A DNA stretch of 64,000 bases from Pontibacillus litoralis JSM 072002 (GCF_000775615.1 NZ_AVPG01000013.1:21192-85191); one strand, 5' to 3'; counted from the first letter of the stretch, positions 51,283 to 60,189 are shown. A program made the numbers and translations. The notes: a model not told the origin generated them from the letters alone.

Positions 51283-51705
51283 ATGGCTGTCGTTCCTTAC
51301 AATTCAAGTGATGTGAGTACACTCGCACGACTGATGCGAGCAGAAGCGGAAGGTGATGGACAATTAGGTATGCTAATGGTTGGGAACACCGGAGTCAATC
51401 GAGTAAGAGCAGTGTGTTTAGACTTTACGAACATTGATTCCATTAACAAAATGGTGTACCAAAGCCCAGGTGGATTTGAAGCAACACAAAAAGGTTACTT
51501 CTATCAGCGGGCACGAGAAAAAGATAAACGTCTCGCCAAAAAGACAATCGATGGCATGCGGTACCATCCAGCAACGAATTCTTTATGGTTTTTCATGCCT
51601 GAGGGAGGTTGTCCTGCCCAGTGGTATGGACAATATAATTCAGGAAGATATAAATCTCATTGTTTCTTTAGCCCATTGCAATCTGAGTGTCCAGAAATTT
51701 TCTAA
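51283..51705 (+). CDS. cwlJ: Spore cortex-lytic enzyme CwlJ
   Basis: Cell wall hydrolase in the spore coat that opens cortex peptidoglycan during germination, in particular with calcium dipicolinate. The 140 residues have the SleB/CwlJ catalytic domain with Glu21 in RLMRAEAEGDG and YHPATNSLWFF. No signal peptide, as expected for a coat protein made in the mother cell. AAAAGGAGAGG precedes the ATG. gerQ follows 24 bp later. Confidence 0.95.
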   Translation: MAVVPYNSSDVSTLARLMRAEAEGDGQLGMLMVGNTGVNRVRAVCLDFTNIDSINKMVYQSPGGFEATQKGYFYQRAREKDKRLAKKTIDGMRYHPATNSLWFFMPEGGCPAQWYGQYNSGRYKSHCFFSPLQSECPEIF

Positions 51706-51729
51706 TATTACGAAAGGAGTGTGTGGGAA

Positions 51730-52191
51730 ATGAGTCAGTCACAGCAAGGAAATAGCAGGCAAAATACACAACCGCAGTATTATAGTCAAGGAGGCCAACC
51801 AATGATGTATCCCTATTATCAAATGGGCCAACAACAAACGCCATTACAAGTACCTGCATTTCCACAAAAACAAAATCAAGGATTTACAAATGTACCTGGC
51901 ATGCTGCCTGAGGAAGAATCTTACATCGAGAATATTCTTCGCTTAAACAGAGGGAAAGAAGCTACGGTTTATATGACGTTTGAAAACAATGATGAATGGA
52001 ATGCAAAAGTGTTTAATGGAATTATAGAAGCTGCTGGCCGAGATCACATCATCATCAGCGACCCGAAAACAGGAAAGCGCTACTTATTATTAATGGTATA
52101 CCTTGACTACATTACGTTTCCAGAAGAAATTAATTACACCTACCCATACGCTGGTAACACAGGGCAAATGGTGCAATATAACCCGCGTTAA
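51730..52191 (+). CDS. gerQ: Spore coat protein GerQ
   Basis: Coat protein needed to keep CwlJ in the spore. The 153 residues have a Gln/Tyr/Pro-rich N-terminal half (1-55) and a conserved C-terminal domain with YIENILRLNRGKEATVYMTF and DPKTGKRYLLLMVYLDYITF. In B. subtilis N-terminal lysines are crosslinked by transglutaminase; here the first 45 or so residues have no lysine. Start ATG ten bases after AAGGAG; an earlier GTG is too close to it. Confidence 0.93.
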   Translation: MSQSQQGNSRQNTQPQYYSQGGQPMMYPYYQMGQQQTPLQVPAFPQKQNQGFTNVPGMLPEEESYIENILRLNRGKEATVYMTFENNDEWNAKVFNGIIEAAGRDHIIISDPKTGKRYLLLMVYLDYITFPEEINYTYPYAGNTGQMVQYNPR

Positions 52192-52216
52192 AAATAGCAT
52201 TTTTAGCATATTTAAA

Positions 52217-52242
52217 AGGAGTATCCGCACCTGGATACTCCT
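52217..52242 (-). terminator. Hairpin after gerQ, T-tract on the minus strand
   Basis: A 10-bp perfect stem (52217-52226 with 52233-52242), 6-base loop. The T-run (TTTTAAA) is on the minus strand side, so it may stop transcripts coming from ywdK as well as mark the end of gerQ. Confidence 0.6.
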
Positions 52243-52273
52243 ACACTTCTACAACTGAAGGAGGGCATCCGTT

Positions 52274-52525
52274 ATGCATCAACCCTCTCAAAAATTACTC
52301 CAGCTTCAATTAATTACGCTCGGAGTAGCTTTTGTACTTTGCATTCTGTTTCTTATACAACCACGATTAACCTTTTTGCTGCTTCTCTCCCTGTATGCCT
52401 TAGCGGGAAGCTTTATCTATGAAGGGCTGGAGTACTACGGAAGGAAACAAATGCCTCATTTTATCATTCAAATCACTCGAGCAAGCTTGTTATTTGTTGT
52501 TGGTACCATCTTGTTCTTTCAATAA
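52274..52525 (+). CDS. Small hydrophobic membrane protein
   Basis: 83-residue protein I do not recognise. Two to three membrane helices (about 12-29, 31-48 and 61-82) separated by short charged turns (YEGLEYYGRKQMPH). AAGGAGG lies nine bases before the ATG. It follows gerQ in the same direction and ends one base before the convergent ywdK stop. A spore or stress role would be guesswork. Confidence 0.75.
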   Translation: MHQPSQKLLQLQLITLGVAFVLCILFLIQPRLTFLLLLSLYALAGSFIYEGLEYYGRKQMPHFIIQITRASLLFVVGTILFFQ

Positions 52526-52897
52526 CTATAGAAATTTAACTACTGCATAGCCGAGTAACACCCAGCCGACTAAAAAGGCAACACCACCAAATGGCGTAAT
52601 CATAGCAAACGTTTTGATTCCGGAAACGCTGTACACATACAAACTACCTGAAAATAAAATAATTCCGATCAGGAACGCCCAACCAGCGTTAGCAAAATTG
52701 CCTTGATTCCATTGACTCATTAATAAAGCGACAACGAACAACGCCATCGTATGAAACATTTGGTAATTAACTGCCTTCTCCCACGTTTTTAACATGTTCT
52801 CAGAAACTTTTCCTTCTAACCCATGTGCCCCAAAAGCCCCCAGTGCAACAGACAGAAAACCATTAATAATTGCTAGAATAAAAAATAACTTCATCAT
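52526..52897 (-). CDS. ywdK: DUF423 membrane protein YwdK
   Basis: 123-residue four-helix membrane protein of the DUF423 family, with the signature GAFGAHGLEGKVS near 21-33, FHTMALFVVALLM and GGVAFLVGW. Function unknown. It is 20 bp downstream of ywdI. Its stop abuts that of the plus-strand membrane protein, with no terminator between. Confidence 0.9.
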   Translation of the reverse strand: MMKLFFILAIINGFLSVALGAFGAHGLEGKVSENMLKTWEKAVNYQMFHTMALFVVALLMSQWNQGNFANAGWAFLIGIILFSGSLYVYSVSGIKTFAMITPFGGVAFLVGWVLLGYAVVKFL

Positions 52898-52917
52898 CCT
52901 TCTCCCCTTTTCCTATT

Positions 52918-53229
52918 TTAAAAATCTAGTAATGAATCCCCGTTTGCTTCCTCATGATCAATGGTCGGCGTTTGTTTGGATGTAGATGGTAATATCACCT
53001 GTGGAGTAGATGGTTGTTGGACCATCGAAGATACGTGCATCATTTGCTCCACAGCTTGTATAGACGGAGCAGCCTTTGTATTCATCGTTTCATCATCCAA
53101 GATGAGGCCCCCTAATAATTGAACAGCCCGGACATGCTCCTTTACCCTCTGCCCATTTTCTGTATGTTTTATAGCTTCTTGAATTTCCCCTACCATCTTC
53201 TTTAATATTTGTTCATATGATACAGACAT
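52918..53229 (-). CDS. ywdI: YwdI family protein (DUF5327)
   Basis: 103-residue soluble protein. The N-terminal helical half (1-45) and a low-complexity Ser/Thr/Gln/Pro-rich half are typical of YwdI. Function unknown. It is encoded 13 bp downstream of the K+ channel gene and just before ywdK, and probably belongs to the same transcript. Confidence 0.82.
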   Translation of the reverse strand: MSVSYEQILKKMVGEIQEAIKHTENGQRVKEHVRAVQLLGGLILDDETMNTKAAPSIQAVEQMMHVSSMVQQPSTPQVILPSTSKQTPTIDHEEANGDSLLDF

Positions 53230-53242
53230 GTAATCATCCTCT

Positions 53243-54223
53243 CTATACTAGTTGTTCAAATCGCTCTAGTTGTGCTTGCTCTCCTAACACAATTAACACG
53301 TCTTCCCGTTGAATAACTTCTTCCGCTGCTGGATTACGAATAAATTGCGTACCCCTTTTAACTCCAACAATGGTTACCCCGTAGTTCGCTCTTACATCTA
53401 ACTGCTTAATCGTACAATTATGCCACGAAGAATGCCCAGACACTTGAATCTCTTCTACATTGTAATTCTCATTATTAGAACTAAAAATCGTATCAACATA
53501 ATCCGTACTTACCGGCTTCAGAATCGACATCGCCATACGAATGCCACCTATATGAGAAGGGCTAATGACTCGATCTGCTCCAGCCCGCTTCAATTTCTCT
53601 TCACTACCATCCTTCTCTGCCCTAGCAACCACTTGGGCATTAGGATTCATCCCCTTCACCGTTAAGGTTACAAACACGTTATTGGCATCATCAGGTAGTG
53701 TTGTGACTAACCCTTTCGCTCGTTCTACGCCTGCTTGAATTAGAATGCTATCGTCCGTTGCATCTCCTTGAATGACGTACGCTTTATGACGCAACTGTTC
53801 GAACACTTCTTCCCGTTCATCAATTACAACTACTTGTTGCTTGTCATTCTGCAATTGTTCGAACACCTTTTCTCCAACTCGTCCAAACCCACTTATAATA
53901 AAATGATTGTTCATTTTGTTTATCCTTTTCATCATTTTTTTCTTTTGAGCTTCTTCTGATATACTCCCCTCAATGATAGAAGCAGCGACAACCCCTAAAG
54001 AATACGTTACAATTCCAATCGCTATTGGAATCAGTATAAGCGTAAACACTTTTCCCTCATCAGATAAAGGGATGATATCGCCATACCCTACGGTAAGCAC
54101 AGAAACAACTGTGAGCCACAAACTATCAAAAAAGGACAAATGCTCAACTATCATATAACCAAATGTACCTAGCAAGATCGTAACCGTTGATAAGATGAAG
54201 ATGTATATATAACGTCTATTCAT
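53243..54223 (-). CDS. Two-helix potassium channel with RCK domain
   Basis: Predicted MthK/YugO-type K+ channel of 326 residues. Helix 1 (about 5-24), pore helix with the selectivity filter TVGYGD near 44-49, helix 2 (about 60-84), then RCK-N with FIISGFGRVGEKV near 113 and DATDD, and RCK-C near 250-326. B. subtilis YugO, of the same build, carries electrical signals in biofilms; whether this one does is not shown. The ywdI-ywdK genes follow. Confidence 0.9.
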   Translation of the reverse strand: MNRRYIYIFILSTVTILLGTFGYMIVEHLSFFDSLWLTVVSVLTVGYGDIIPLSDEGKVFTLILIPIAIGIVTYSLGVVAASIIEGSISEEAQKKKMMKRINKMNNHFIISGFGRVGEKVFEQLQNDKQQVVVIDEREEVFEQLRHKAYVIQGDATDDSILIQAGVERAKGLVTTLPDDANNVFVTLTVKGMNPNAQVVARAEKDGSEEKLKRAGADRVISPSHIGGIRMAMSILKPVSTDYVDTIFSSNNENYNVEEIQVSGHSSWHNCTIKQLDVRANYGVTIVGVKRGTQFIRNPAAEEVIQREDVLIVLGEQAQLERFEQLV

Positions 54224-54277
54224 TTAAAGTCTAGCTCCCACACGCTTTTCTAAAGTATATCATGAAATGAGCAAATG

Positions 54278-54313
54278 AAAAAAAAGCCTCTATCGAAAAT
54301 TTTGATAGAAGCT
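54278..54313 (-). terminator. Terminator of the NSS transporter gene
   Basis: A 10-bp stem (54285-54294 with 54304-54313) with one G-U pair, then T8 on the minus strand, 12 bases beyond the stop. Confidence 0.9.
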
Positions 54314-54324
54314 CTTCTTGTTTA

Positions 54325-55677
54325 TTATGGCATTATCCATTCTAACAATCCACTTGATTGTAGGAAAATGACAATAATGAATATCGGTGCAACGTATTTC
54401 ACAAGCCCTAACCAGACGTTGCCTAATAAATTATCTTTCATATCACTCGCAGCAAACGCTTCCTCCTTCTTCCAATGCCAACCAACAAAGAGAGCGATAG
54501 CTAAACCACCTAAAGGTAAGAAGATGTTCGATGCAACAAAGTCCATTGAATCTAATATATTTTTATCGCCGATTGGTGTTACTCCTGACCACACGCCCAT
54601 GCCGAGTGATACACAAACTCCTAACACGAACATAATAGACCCAACGAATACACTTGTAAACTTACGTGACCAATTAAATTTGCGCATAAAATAAGCAACC
54701 GGAACTTCTAACATTGAGATAGAAGATGATAAGGAAGCGATAACTAACAGTAAGAAAAATATGATCCCAACAATATTACCAAATGGCATTTCCGCAAAAA
54801 TACCCGGTAACGTAATAAATACTAAGCTAGGACCTGAACTTGGCGAAATCCCGAACGCGAACACTGCTGGAAATATAGCAATACCTGCCACAATGGCAAA
54901 AACAGAATCCATTATTCCAATGCCTATAGTAGCCGAAGGTAAAGACTCCTCCTTCGATAAATAACTTCCGTATGTCATCATCGCTCCCATCCCAATGGAT
55001 AAGGAGAAAAAGGCTTGTCCCAAAGCAGCCAAATATACGGAAGGATCCGTTAAAATGCTCCAATCCGGCTTAAATAAAAAGGCCAGTCCCTCCATCGCCC
55101 CATCTAACGTCACACTATACACCGCTAAAATAATAAGCAATATCGCCAGCATCGGCATAAATATTTTATTCGCTAGCTCTATACCTTTCTTTACCCCAGT
55201 TAACACGACAATAATCGTTAACACCATAAATAATCCATGCCATAATAGTGGCGTATAATTGTTAGCAATTAAAGCACCGAACGTCGCTTCGTATCCAGAT
55301 TCCGGTATACTCCAAAACGTTCCATTAATATAATTCCAAAAATAAAATAAAGACCAACCAGCTACAACACTGTAAAAACCTAAAATAAGAAAAGCGCTAC
55401 CTACGCCGACGAAGCCAGCTAAAAACCAAGGTTTGTTCGGGGCTAGGTTTTGATACGAGCCAACGACATCTCCTTGCCCTTGTCTGCCAATACTAAATTC
55501 TGCTAACAATACAGGTATGCCAATGATAAATACGAACCCTAGATATAATAATAAAAAGGCTCCACCGCCATTCTCCCCTGCTACATAGGAAAAACGCCAA
55601 ATATTCCCTAATCCAACAGCTGAACCCATAGCAGCAAGCATAAAACCTAATTTGGAGGCCCATCTTTCTCTAACCAT
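54325..55677 (-). CDS. Sodium-dependent NSS family transporter
   Basis: Neurotransmitter:sodium symporter family, usually an amino acid importer in bacteria (MhsT, LeuT). The 450 residues hold 11 to 12 membrane helices. The sodium and substrate site of helix 1 is seen in GSAVGLGNIWRFSYVAGENGGGAF (about 18-41), with the unwound GLGNIWRF. The substrate cannot be read. Single-gene unit with its own terminator. Confidence 0.92.
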   Translation of the reverse strand: MVRERWASKLGFMLAAMGSAVGLGNIWRFSYVAGENGGGAFLLLYLGFVFIIGIPVLLAEFSIGRQGQGDVVGSYQNLAPNKPWFLAGFVGVGSAFLILGFYSVVAGWSLFYFWNYINGTFWSIPESGYEATFGALIANNYTPLLWHGLFMVLTIIVVLTGVKKGIELANKIFMPMLAILLIILAVYSVTLDGAMEGLAFLFKPDWSILTDPSVYLAALGQAFFSLSIGMGAMMTYGSYLSKEESLPSATIGIGIMDSVFAIVAGIAIFPAVFAFGISPSSGPSLVFITLPGIFAEMPFGNIVGIIFFLLLVIASLSSSISMLEVPVAYFMRKFNWSRKFTSVFVGSIMFVLGVCVSLGMGVWSGVTPIGDKNILDSMDFVASNIFLPLGGLAIALFVGWHWKKEEAFAASDMKDNLLGNVWLGLVKYVAPIFIIVIFLQSSGLLEWIMP

Positions 55678-55787
55678 AACTCTTTATTTCCCCCTAACAC
55701 TTCAAATAAAATATCCCTAACTATACCACAAAACTATAAAATATGATATGTATTTTCTGAAATTTCTAATATTATACAATGACCCTA

Positions 55788-55952
55788 TTACGTCTTCTCT
55801 TTAAAGGAAAGACATGTCGATCCTGTTACTTTTAAAACATATACAGAAGGAAGCTCTTTCGTTTTAAAACCATACGCTTTACAACCTCTTGGATAATTCC
55901 GCTCCCACGTCGTGTAAAAATACTTACAATGAAAGCAATTCACTTTTTTCAT
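55788..55952 (-). CDS. 54-residue four-cysteine protein
   Basis: A short gene with a strong ribosome site (AGGGGGAGTG, five bases before the ATG). It encodes 54 residues with CFHC at 6-9, RGCKAYGFK with Cys24 and a last Cys47 (GSTCLSF). The CxxC pair plus two further cysteines suggest a small zinc or iron-sulfur knuckle. I recall similar short proteins being labelled uracil-DNA glycosylase, but it is far too short for that fold. Function unknown. Confidence 0.8.
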   Translation of the reverse strand: MKKVNCFHCKYFYTTWERNYPRGCKAYGFKTKELPSVYVLKVTGSTCLSFKEKT

Positions 55953-56267
55953 TTACGCACTCCCCCTACTCCATGATATTAAATGTATCAAATCCTTCCT
56001 ATTGTTTCTATCCCTTATATGAATTCCATACAACCAAAAGAAGCCGTCATCACGACGACTTCTCCATTAAACAAGTCCCATTCTCTGTCAAATGATCGAA
56101 TTGATCAAACGTTTATTCAACGCCATCGCCGATATACACGCAGCTTCTCAAAAAGGTGGAAACAATACTATTTCTTTACAGATTCCACTTTAATTTTTTC
56201 GCGTAATCGCTTACAATGAAAAGTAATGGTTTCATTATTCAGAAAAAATACGTCTGCGGGTGAGATA
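55953..56267. other. 315-bp spacer before the AraC-type regulator
   Basis: Contains a minus-strand hairpin near 56039-56065 (AGAAGTCGTC with GACGGCTTCT, then TTTTGG). On the plus strand there is a 33-codon frame without a ribosome site. No gene is supported; the divergent promoters of the two flanking genes should be here. Confidence 0.5.
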
Positions 56268-57005
56268 ATGAGTATAATATTTAGCGAACCAATTGATAAT
56301 CAATCTACGGAACTACACATACGTCAAAACGGTGACTACCTCCACCCTTCTATATTATTAGAGCAACAATTGCTTACAGCGATTAGCCAAGGGAATGAGA
56401 CTAAAGCGTTCACTATTCTATCTAGCGTGAATAAACATTATCGTGAAGTATTAGCAGATAACCCTATACGTTCCTATAAGAATTCCCTTATTTCTTCATG
56501 CACATTATTTACAAGGGCCATCATTAAAGGAGGCGTACAGCCTAGAGTGGCATTTCGGTTATACCATGCTTGCGTCTTACAAATTGAAGGGTTAACAGAT
56601 ATCACGGAGTTGAAACAACTTGATCATATATTACTCAAACAATTTATAAACGCATTGCAAATGAAAGATGAGTCAAATTATAGCAAGATTGTACAACAAG
56701 CCATTACATATGTGAACGAGCATTTACTAGAGGATTTAACTTTAGATATCATTGCTGAACATTGCAATGTTAGCTCTAGCTACTTATCCCATCTGTTCAA
56801 AAAAGAAGTCACTATTTCTATCATTCCTTTCATTAACAAAAAGCGGGTAGAAGAATCGAAGTATTTCTTGCTACATACGGAACAATCCATTTCCGAAATT
56901 GCTTCCTTATTTCAATTTTGCAATCAAAGCTACTATACCGCTCTCTTTAAAAAACACGTCGGTATCACACCGAAAGAATATAAAAATAAACACACAAAAC
57001 AATAA
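56268..57005 (+). CDS. AraC/XylS family transcriptional regulator
   Basis: 245-residue regulator. The C-terminal 100 residues hold the paired helix-turn-helix: LEDLTLDIIAEHCNVSSSYL near 156-175 and SISEIASLFQFCNQSYYTALFKK near 205-227, ending GITPKEYKN. The N-terminal part is a helical domain (about 20-135) not of the cupin type, and there is no receiver. Its targets may be the neighbouring transporter or small genes. Start ATG 56268 after GCGGGTGAG; an upstream ATG at 56226 lacks a ribosome site. Confidence 0.87.
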   Translation: MSIIFSEPIDNQSTELHIRQNGDYLHPSILLEQQLLTAISQGNETKAFTILSSVNKHYREVLADNPIRSYKNSLISSCTLFTRAIIKGGVQPRVAFRLYHACVLQIEGLTDITELKQLDHILLKQFINALQMKDESNYSKIVQQAITYVNEHLLEDLTLDIIAEHCNVSSSYLSHLFKKEVTISIIPFINKKRVEESKYFLLHTEQSISEIASLFQFCNQSYYTALFKKHVGITPKEYKNKHTKQ

Positions 57006-57053
57006 CAAACAATGAAACACTACCAAAACTTTCGGGTAGTGTTTCATTGTTTG
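57006..57053 (+). repeat. 19-bp perfect inverted repeat after the AraC gene
   Basis: 57006-57024 pairs perfectly with 57035-57053 around a 10-base loop, starting right after the stop codon. There is no T-run beyond the stem, though the 3' arm itself holds TTGTTT. It is probably the terminator, but its length and perfection are unusual here. Confidence 0.7.
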
Positions 57054-57407
57054 GTAACATAGATTAAGGTCGATCATTGTGTACTGTCCCCTCATTGTTT
57101 CAAACCGTCTCCCTAATTAGACTGTTATTCGATATACAAATATAGGAATGCCTCGCCTCGTGTACGTAATTCGACCAATTGATTGTAACACATGCCTTTG
57201 GATAACGACGCTTACGCATACTCATCAAAATTACCCCCTTGAGTGTGATGCTGTGTTCACCCTGTCTATATCAAATTGCACGAAGTAGATTTACAGAGCA
57301 ATGATTTGTCAAGCATCCACAGATGGAGGAGGTTCCACCAGTTGCTTTCACTAGTATGCTTTTCAATACTTTATTGCTACTTTCTTCATATCCATCATCC
57401 TTTTGCT
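57054..57407. other. 354-bp gap with decayed or very small reading frames
   Basis: No standard gene. On the minus strand there is a cysteine-rich frame (57271-57366, 31 codons from TTG) with KATGGTSSICGC and RAI at its end, and a 41-codon frame (57100-57225) with a fair ribosome site AAGGGGG. Neither is supported by homology that I can judge. Base composition and broken frames suggest a decayed stretch. Confidence 0.45.
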
Positions 57408-57671
57408 TTACGTATGGACAATCCGTTGAATACGTTCCTTTAATGTCGATTGACTCGTAAACAATAAATACACGTTATCATCCGTCGTAATCCGAACCCG
57501 ATCAGAAGTCGAATAAGGAAAGCCGATTGTGATAGCTTCTGGAACTTCATGACCATCATAAGTATTATCTGCTTCGACCTTTTTAATATCGACTTTTGGA
57601 ATAACGAACTGCTGTCCATTCCACTTAATAATTAAATCGTCACTGAGTGATTCTACACTTATTTGAAACAT
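57408..57671 (-). CDS. SunI/YnzG-like PH-domain protein
   Basis: 87-residue protein with the pattern DLIIKWNGQQFVIPKVDI, DNTYDGHEVPEAITIGFPY, STSDRVRITTDDNVYLLFT. This follows the bacterial PH fold of B. subtilis SunI (sublancin immunity) and YnzG from memory. It lacks the membrane anchor of SunI. Most members have no known function and are not beside a bacteriocin. It stands alone between alr and the gap. Confidence 0.7.
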   Translation of the reverse strand: MFQISVESLSDDLIIKWNGQQFVIPKVDIKKVEADNTYDGHEVPEAITIGFPYSTSDRVRITTDDNVYLLFTSQSTLKERIQRIVHT

Positions 57672-57741
57672 GACTTATCTCCCTTCCTCTCCTTATTCAT
57701 TGTACATCACATACAATCATTGTAAAACATGACAAATGCGT

Positions 57742-57772
57742 AAAAGACGTATCCTTTAAGAAGGATACGTCT
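57742..57772 (-). terminator. alr terminator
   Basis: A 12-bp perfect stem (57745-57756 with 57761-57772), TAAG loop, then TTTTACG on the minus strand, ten bases after the alr stop. Confidence 0.85.
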
Positions 57773-57782
57773 CATATGCTCT

Positions 57783-58970
57783 TTACTGATATATAAAAGA
57801 ATGCTGACTACCCAATAATCCACATCCTGCAACTACTTTACCTTCAATCGTATAATGTCGAGGGACACGCTTTCCGATTAATGTCGCTACTTCATAATGA
57901 ATCGTCCCCATTTGCTCTGCCACCAAGTCAATTGGCATGTACCCTTGTTCTGCATCACCGTAAATGACGACTTCATCCCCAATTTCGGAAGAGACATCAG
58001 TGATATCTATCATCATTTGATCCATACAGACTTTACCAACAATTCGAACCTTTTGGCCATTGACCGTCACATGCCCTTTGTTCGAAAGTTGTCTCGAAAT
58101 TCCATCCGCATACCCTATAGGAACTGTTGCAATGGTTGAATTCCGCTTTGTATAGTAGGAACAGCCATAGCTAATTGGTTCATTCGCACTGACTAATTGA
58201 ATAGATGCAATCGTCGTCTTTAACGTCATCGTAGGTGTTAGCTTTATTTTATCTTGTAAGTGTGTTGCTGGGTATAACCCATATATACTAACCCCGACTC
58301 TTACCATATCTAAATGCATCGAAGGGAAAGCAATTGTCGCCGCGCTATTCGCACAATGCTTTATCGGAATGAGAATGTGATGCGCTTCTAAATAATGAAG
58401 CATTTGTTTAAATTTCGCGAATTGTTTCTCTGTATACGATGGATCTTCATTATCCGCATCCGCAAAATGAGTAAACACACCTTCTAAATAAACCGCTTCT
58501 GATTGTTGCGCACGTGTTGCTAATTGTAATAGTTTTTCCTTACTTTGAACACCTAGACGATTCATGCCTGTATTTACTTTTATGTGTATGCGTGGCTTTT
58601 TCCCTAAGCGTTCAGCTACACGAATCACAGCTTGTAAACTTTCATTGGTAAAAATGGTTACTGTAATATCATGTTTAATTACTGCCTCCATTGATTCTTC
58701 TGGCGTATATCCTAGTAGAAGAATATCTGCCTCAACACCTGCTTCTCTAAGTTCAATTGCTTCATCCGCAAAAGCAACAGCTAAGTAATCAGCGCCTGCT
58801 TCAAGTGCTGCCTCTGCAACTCGAACTGCTCCGTTACCGTAACCATCCGCTTTCACTACCGCCATTAGCTTGCATTCTTTTTGTATATGATTTAAGAAAG
58901 CGTTAACATTTTGGTGAATAGCACTTAGAGAAACTTCTAACCAAGTATCTCGATAACTAATTTTATTCAA
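57783..58970 (-). CDS. alr: Alanine racemase
   Basis: PLP enzyme that interconverts L- and D-alanine. The 395 residues have Lys40 (AVVKADGYGNG) in the N-terminal barrel and Tyr268 (ISYGCSYY) as the second base. The start is TTG 58968-58970, seven bases after GGAGGGGGA; an upstream frame overlaps the ald terminator. In this place, after ald, it may act in alanine use or in spores rather than as the only wall supplier; another alr could exist elsewhere. Confidence 0.95.
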   Translation of the reverse strand: MNKISYRDTWLEVSLSAIHQNVNAFLNHIQKECKLMAVVKADGYGNGAVRVAEAALEAGADYLAVAFADEAIELREAGVEADILLLGYTPEESMEAVIKHDITVTIFTNESLQAVIRVAERLGKKPRIHIKVNTGMNRLGVQSKEKLLQLATRAQQSEAVYLEGVFTHFADADNEDPSYTEKQFAKFKQMLHYLEAHHILIPIKHCANSAATIAFPSMHLDMVRVGVSIYGLYPATHLQDKIKLTPTMTLKTTIASIQLVSANEPISYGCSYYTKRNSTIATVPIGYADGISRQLSNKGHVTVNGQKVRIVGKVCMDQMMIDITDVSSEIGDEVVIYGDAEQGYMPIDLVAEQMGTIHYEVATLIGKRVPRHYTIEGKVVAGCGLLGSQHSFIYQ

Positions 58971-59020
58971 TAGTGGATCCCCCTCCGACCATCCCAATTC
59001 CCTTTGCTTCCCTAGGAGCA

Positions 59021-59054
59021 AAACACCCCTTCAAGCAAACTTGAAGGGGTGTTT
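59021..59054 (-). terminator. ald terminator
   Basis: A 15-bp perfect stem (59021-59035 with 59040-59054) with CAAA loop, the arm beginning or ending in T3. It separates ald from alr. Confidence 0.9.
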
Positions 59055-59064
59055 CTATATCTAA

Positions 59065-60189
59065 TTAAACCGTTGTTGCTGCAAGTGCATCTGTAGTAGA
59101 AACGAATTCATAACCTAAATCTCTAGCTACTGCTTCATACGTAACAGCACCGTTTGCAACATTCACTCCTTTAGCTAATGCTGGGTTGTCTGCAATTGCT
59201 TGTACAACGCCTTTGTTTGCAATTTGAAGTGCATATGGAATTGTAACGTTTGTTAGTCCCATAGTAGATGTACGTGGAACTGCACCTGGCATATTTGCAA
59301 CTGCGTAATGTACAACACCGTGCTTCACATACGTTGGATCGTCATGAGTGGAAATACGGTCACATGTTTCAATAATTCCACCTTGGTCAATAGCAACATC
59401 AATTAGTACAGAGCCTGGTTGCATTGTTTTTACCATTTCTTCTGTTACTAGACGAGGAGCTTTAGCACCAGGGATTAATACGGCACCAATAACGAGATCA
59501 GATTCTTTTACTGCTTCTGCAATATTCATTGGGTTAGACATAAGTGTGTTAATTTCTGTACCGAAAATATCATCTAACTGACGAAGACGATTCGCATTTA
59601 AGTCGATCATCGTAACGTCTGCTCCAAGTCCCATTGCAATCTTCGCAGCGTTTGTACCTACTACACCACCGCCAATGATCGTTACTTTACTACGCTTCAC
59701 TCCTGGAATACCGCCAAGAAGAATACCTTTACCACCAGAAATCTTCTCAAGCATTTGTGCCCCAACTTGAGCTGACATTCTACCAGCAACTTCACTCATA
59801 GGTGTGAGTAAAGGTAATGAACCATTCACTGCCACTGTTTCATACGCAATAGCGATGACACCTTTTTCAACAAGCGCTTTCGTTAATTCTGGCTCTGCAG
59901 CAAGGTGAAGGTATGTGAATAGAATTTGCCCTTGACGGAAGTAATCATACTCAGATGCCAATGGTTCTTTAACCTTCATTACCATTTCTTGATCCCAAGC
60001 TTCCGCTGCAGTTGCTACAATAACAGCTCCCGCTTCACGATATACTTCATCTTCGAAACCGCTTCCAATTCCGGCTTTAGTTTCTACAGATACAGTATGA
60101 CCAGCTTTCACCAGGTTCATAACCCCAGCTGGAGTCATAGCTACGCGATTTTCATTATTTTTTATCTCTTTCGGAATACCAATATACAT
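59065..60189 (-). CDS. ald: Alanine dehydrogenase
   Basis: NAD-dependent deamination of L-alanine to pyruvate, needed for alanine use and normal sporulation in B. subtilis. The 374 residues start [20 protein letters not shown], with the NAD motif [18 protein letters not shown] near 174. Start ATG 60187-60189 after AAAGGGGA. It is divergent in control from no gene but follows adeR on the same strand; its promoter has candidate AdeR sites. Confidence 0.96.
   Translation of the reverse strand: MYIGIPKEIKNNENRVAMTPAGVMNLVKAGHTVSVETKAGIGSGFEDEVYREAGAVIVATAAEAWDQEMVMKVKEPLASEYDYFRQGQILFTYLHLAAEPELTKALVEKGVIAIAYETVAVNGSLPLLTPMSEVAGRMSAQVGAQMLEKISGGKGILLGGIPGVKRSKVTIIGGGVVGTNAAKIAMGLGADVTMIDLNANRLRQLDDIFGTEINTLMSNPMNIAEAVKESDLVIGAVLIPGAKAPRLVTEEMVKTMQPGSVLIDVAIDQGGIIETCDRISTHDDPTYVKHGVVHYAVANMPGAVPRTSTMGLTNVTIPYALQIANKGVVQAIADNPALAKGVNVANGAVTYEAVARDLGYEFVSTTDALAATTV

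Noticed and set aside
56093..56197. 33-codon plus-strand frame beginning MIELIKRLFNAIADI
   Set aside because: No ribosome site and no recognisable family.
57070..57100. GTGTACTGTCCCC-like sequence as an insertion sequence end
   Set aside because: No matching second end, target repeat or transposase fragment is visible.
57100..57225. 41-codon minus-strand frame (MSMRKRRYPKAC...)
   Set aside because: It has a fair ribosome site, but the product resembles nothing I know and lies in a decayed-looking gap.
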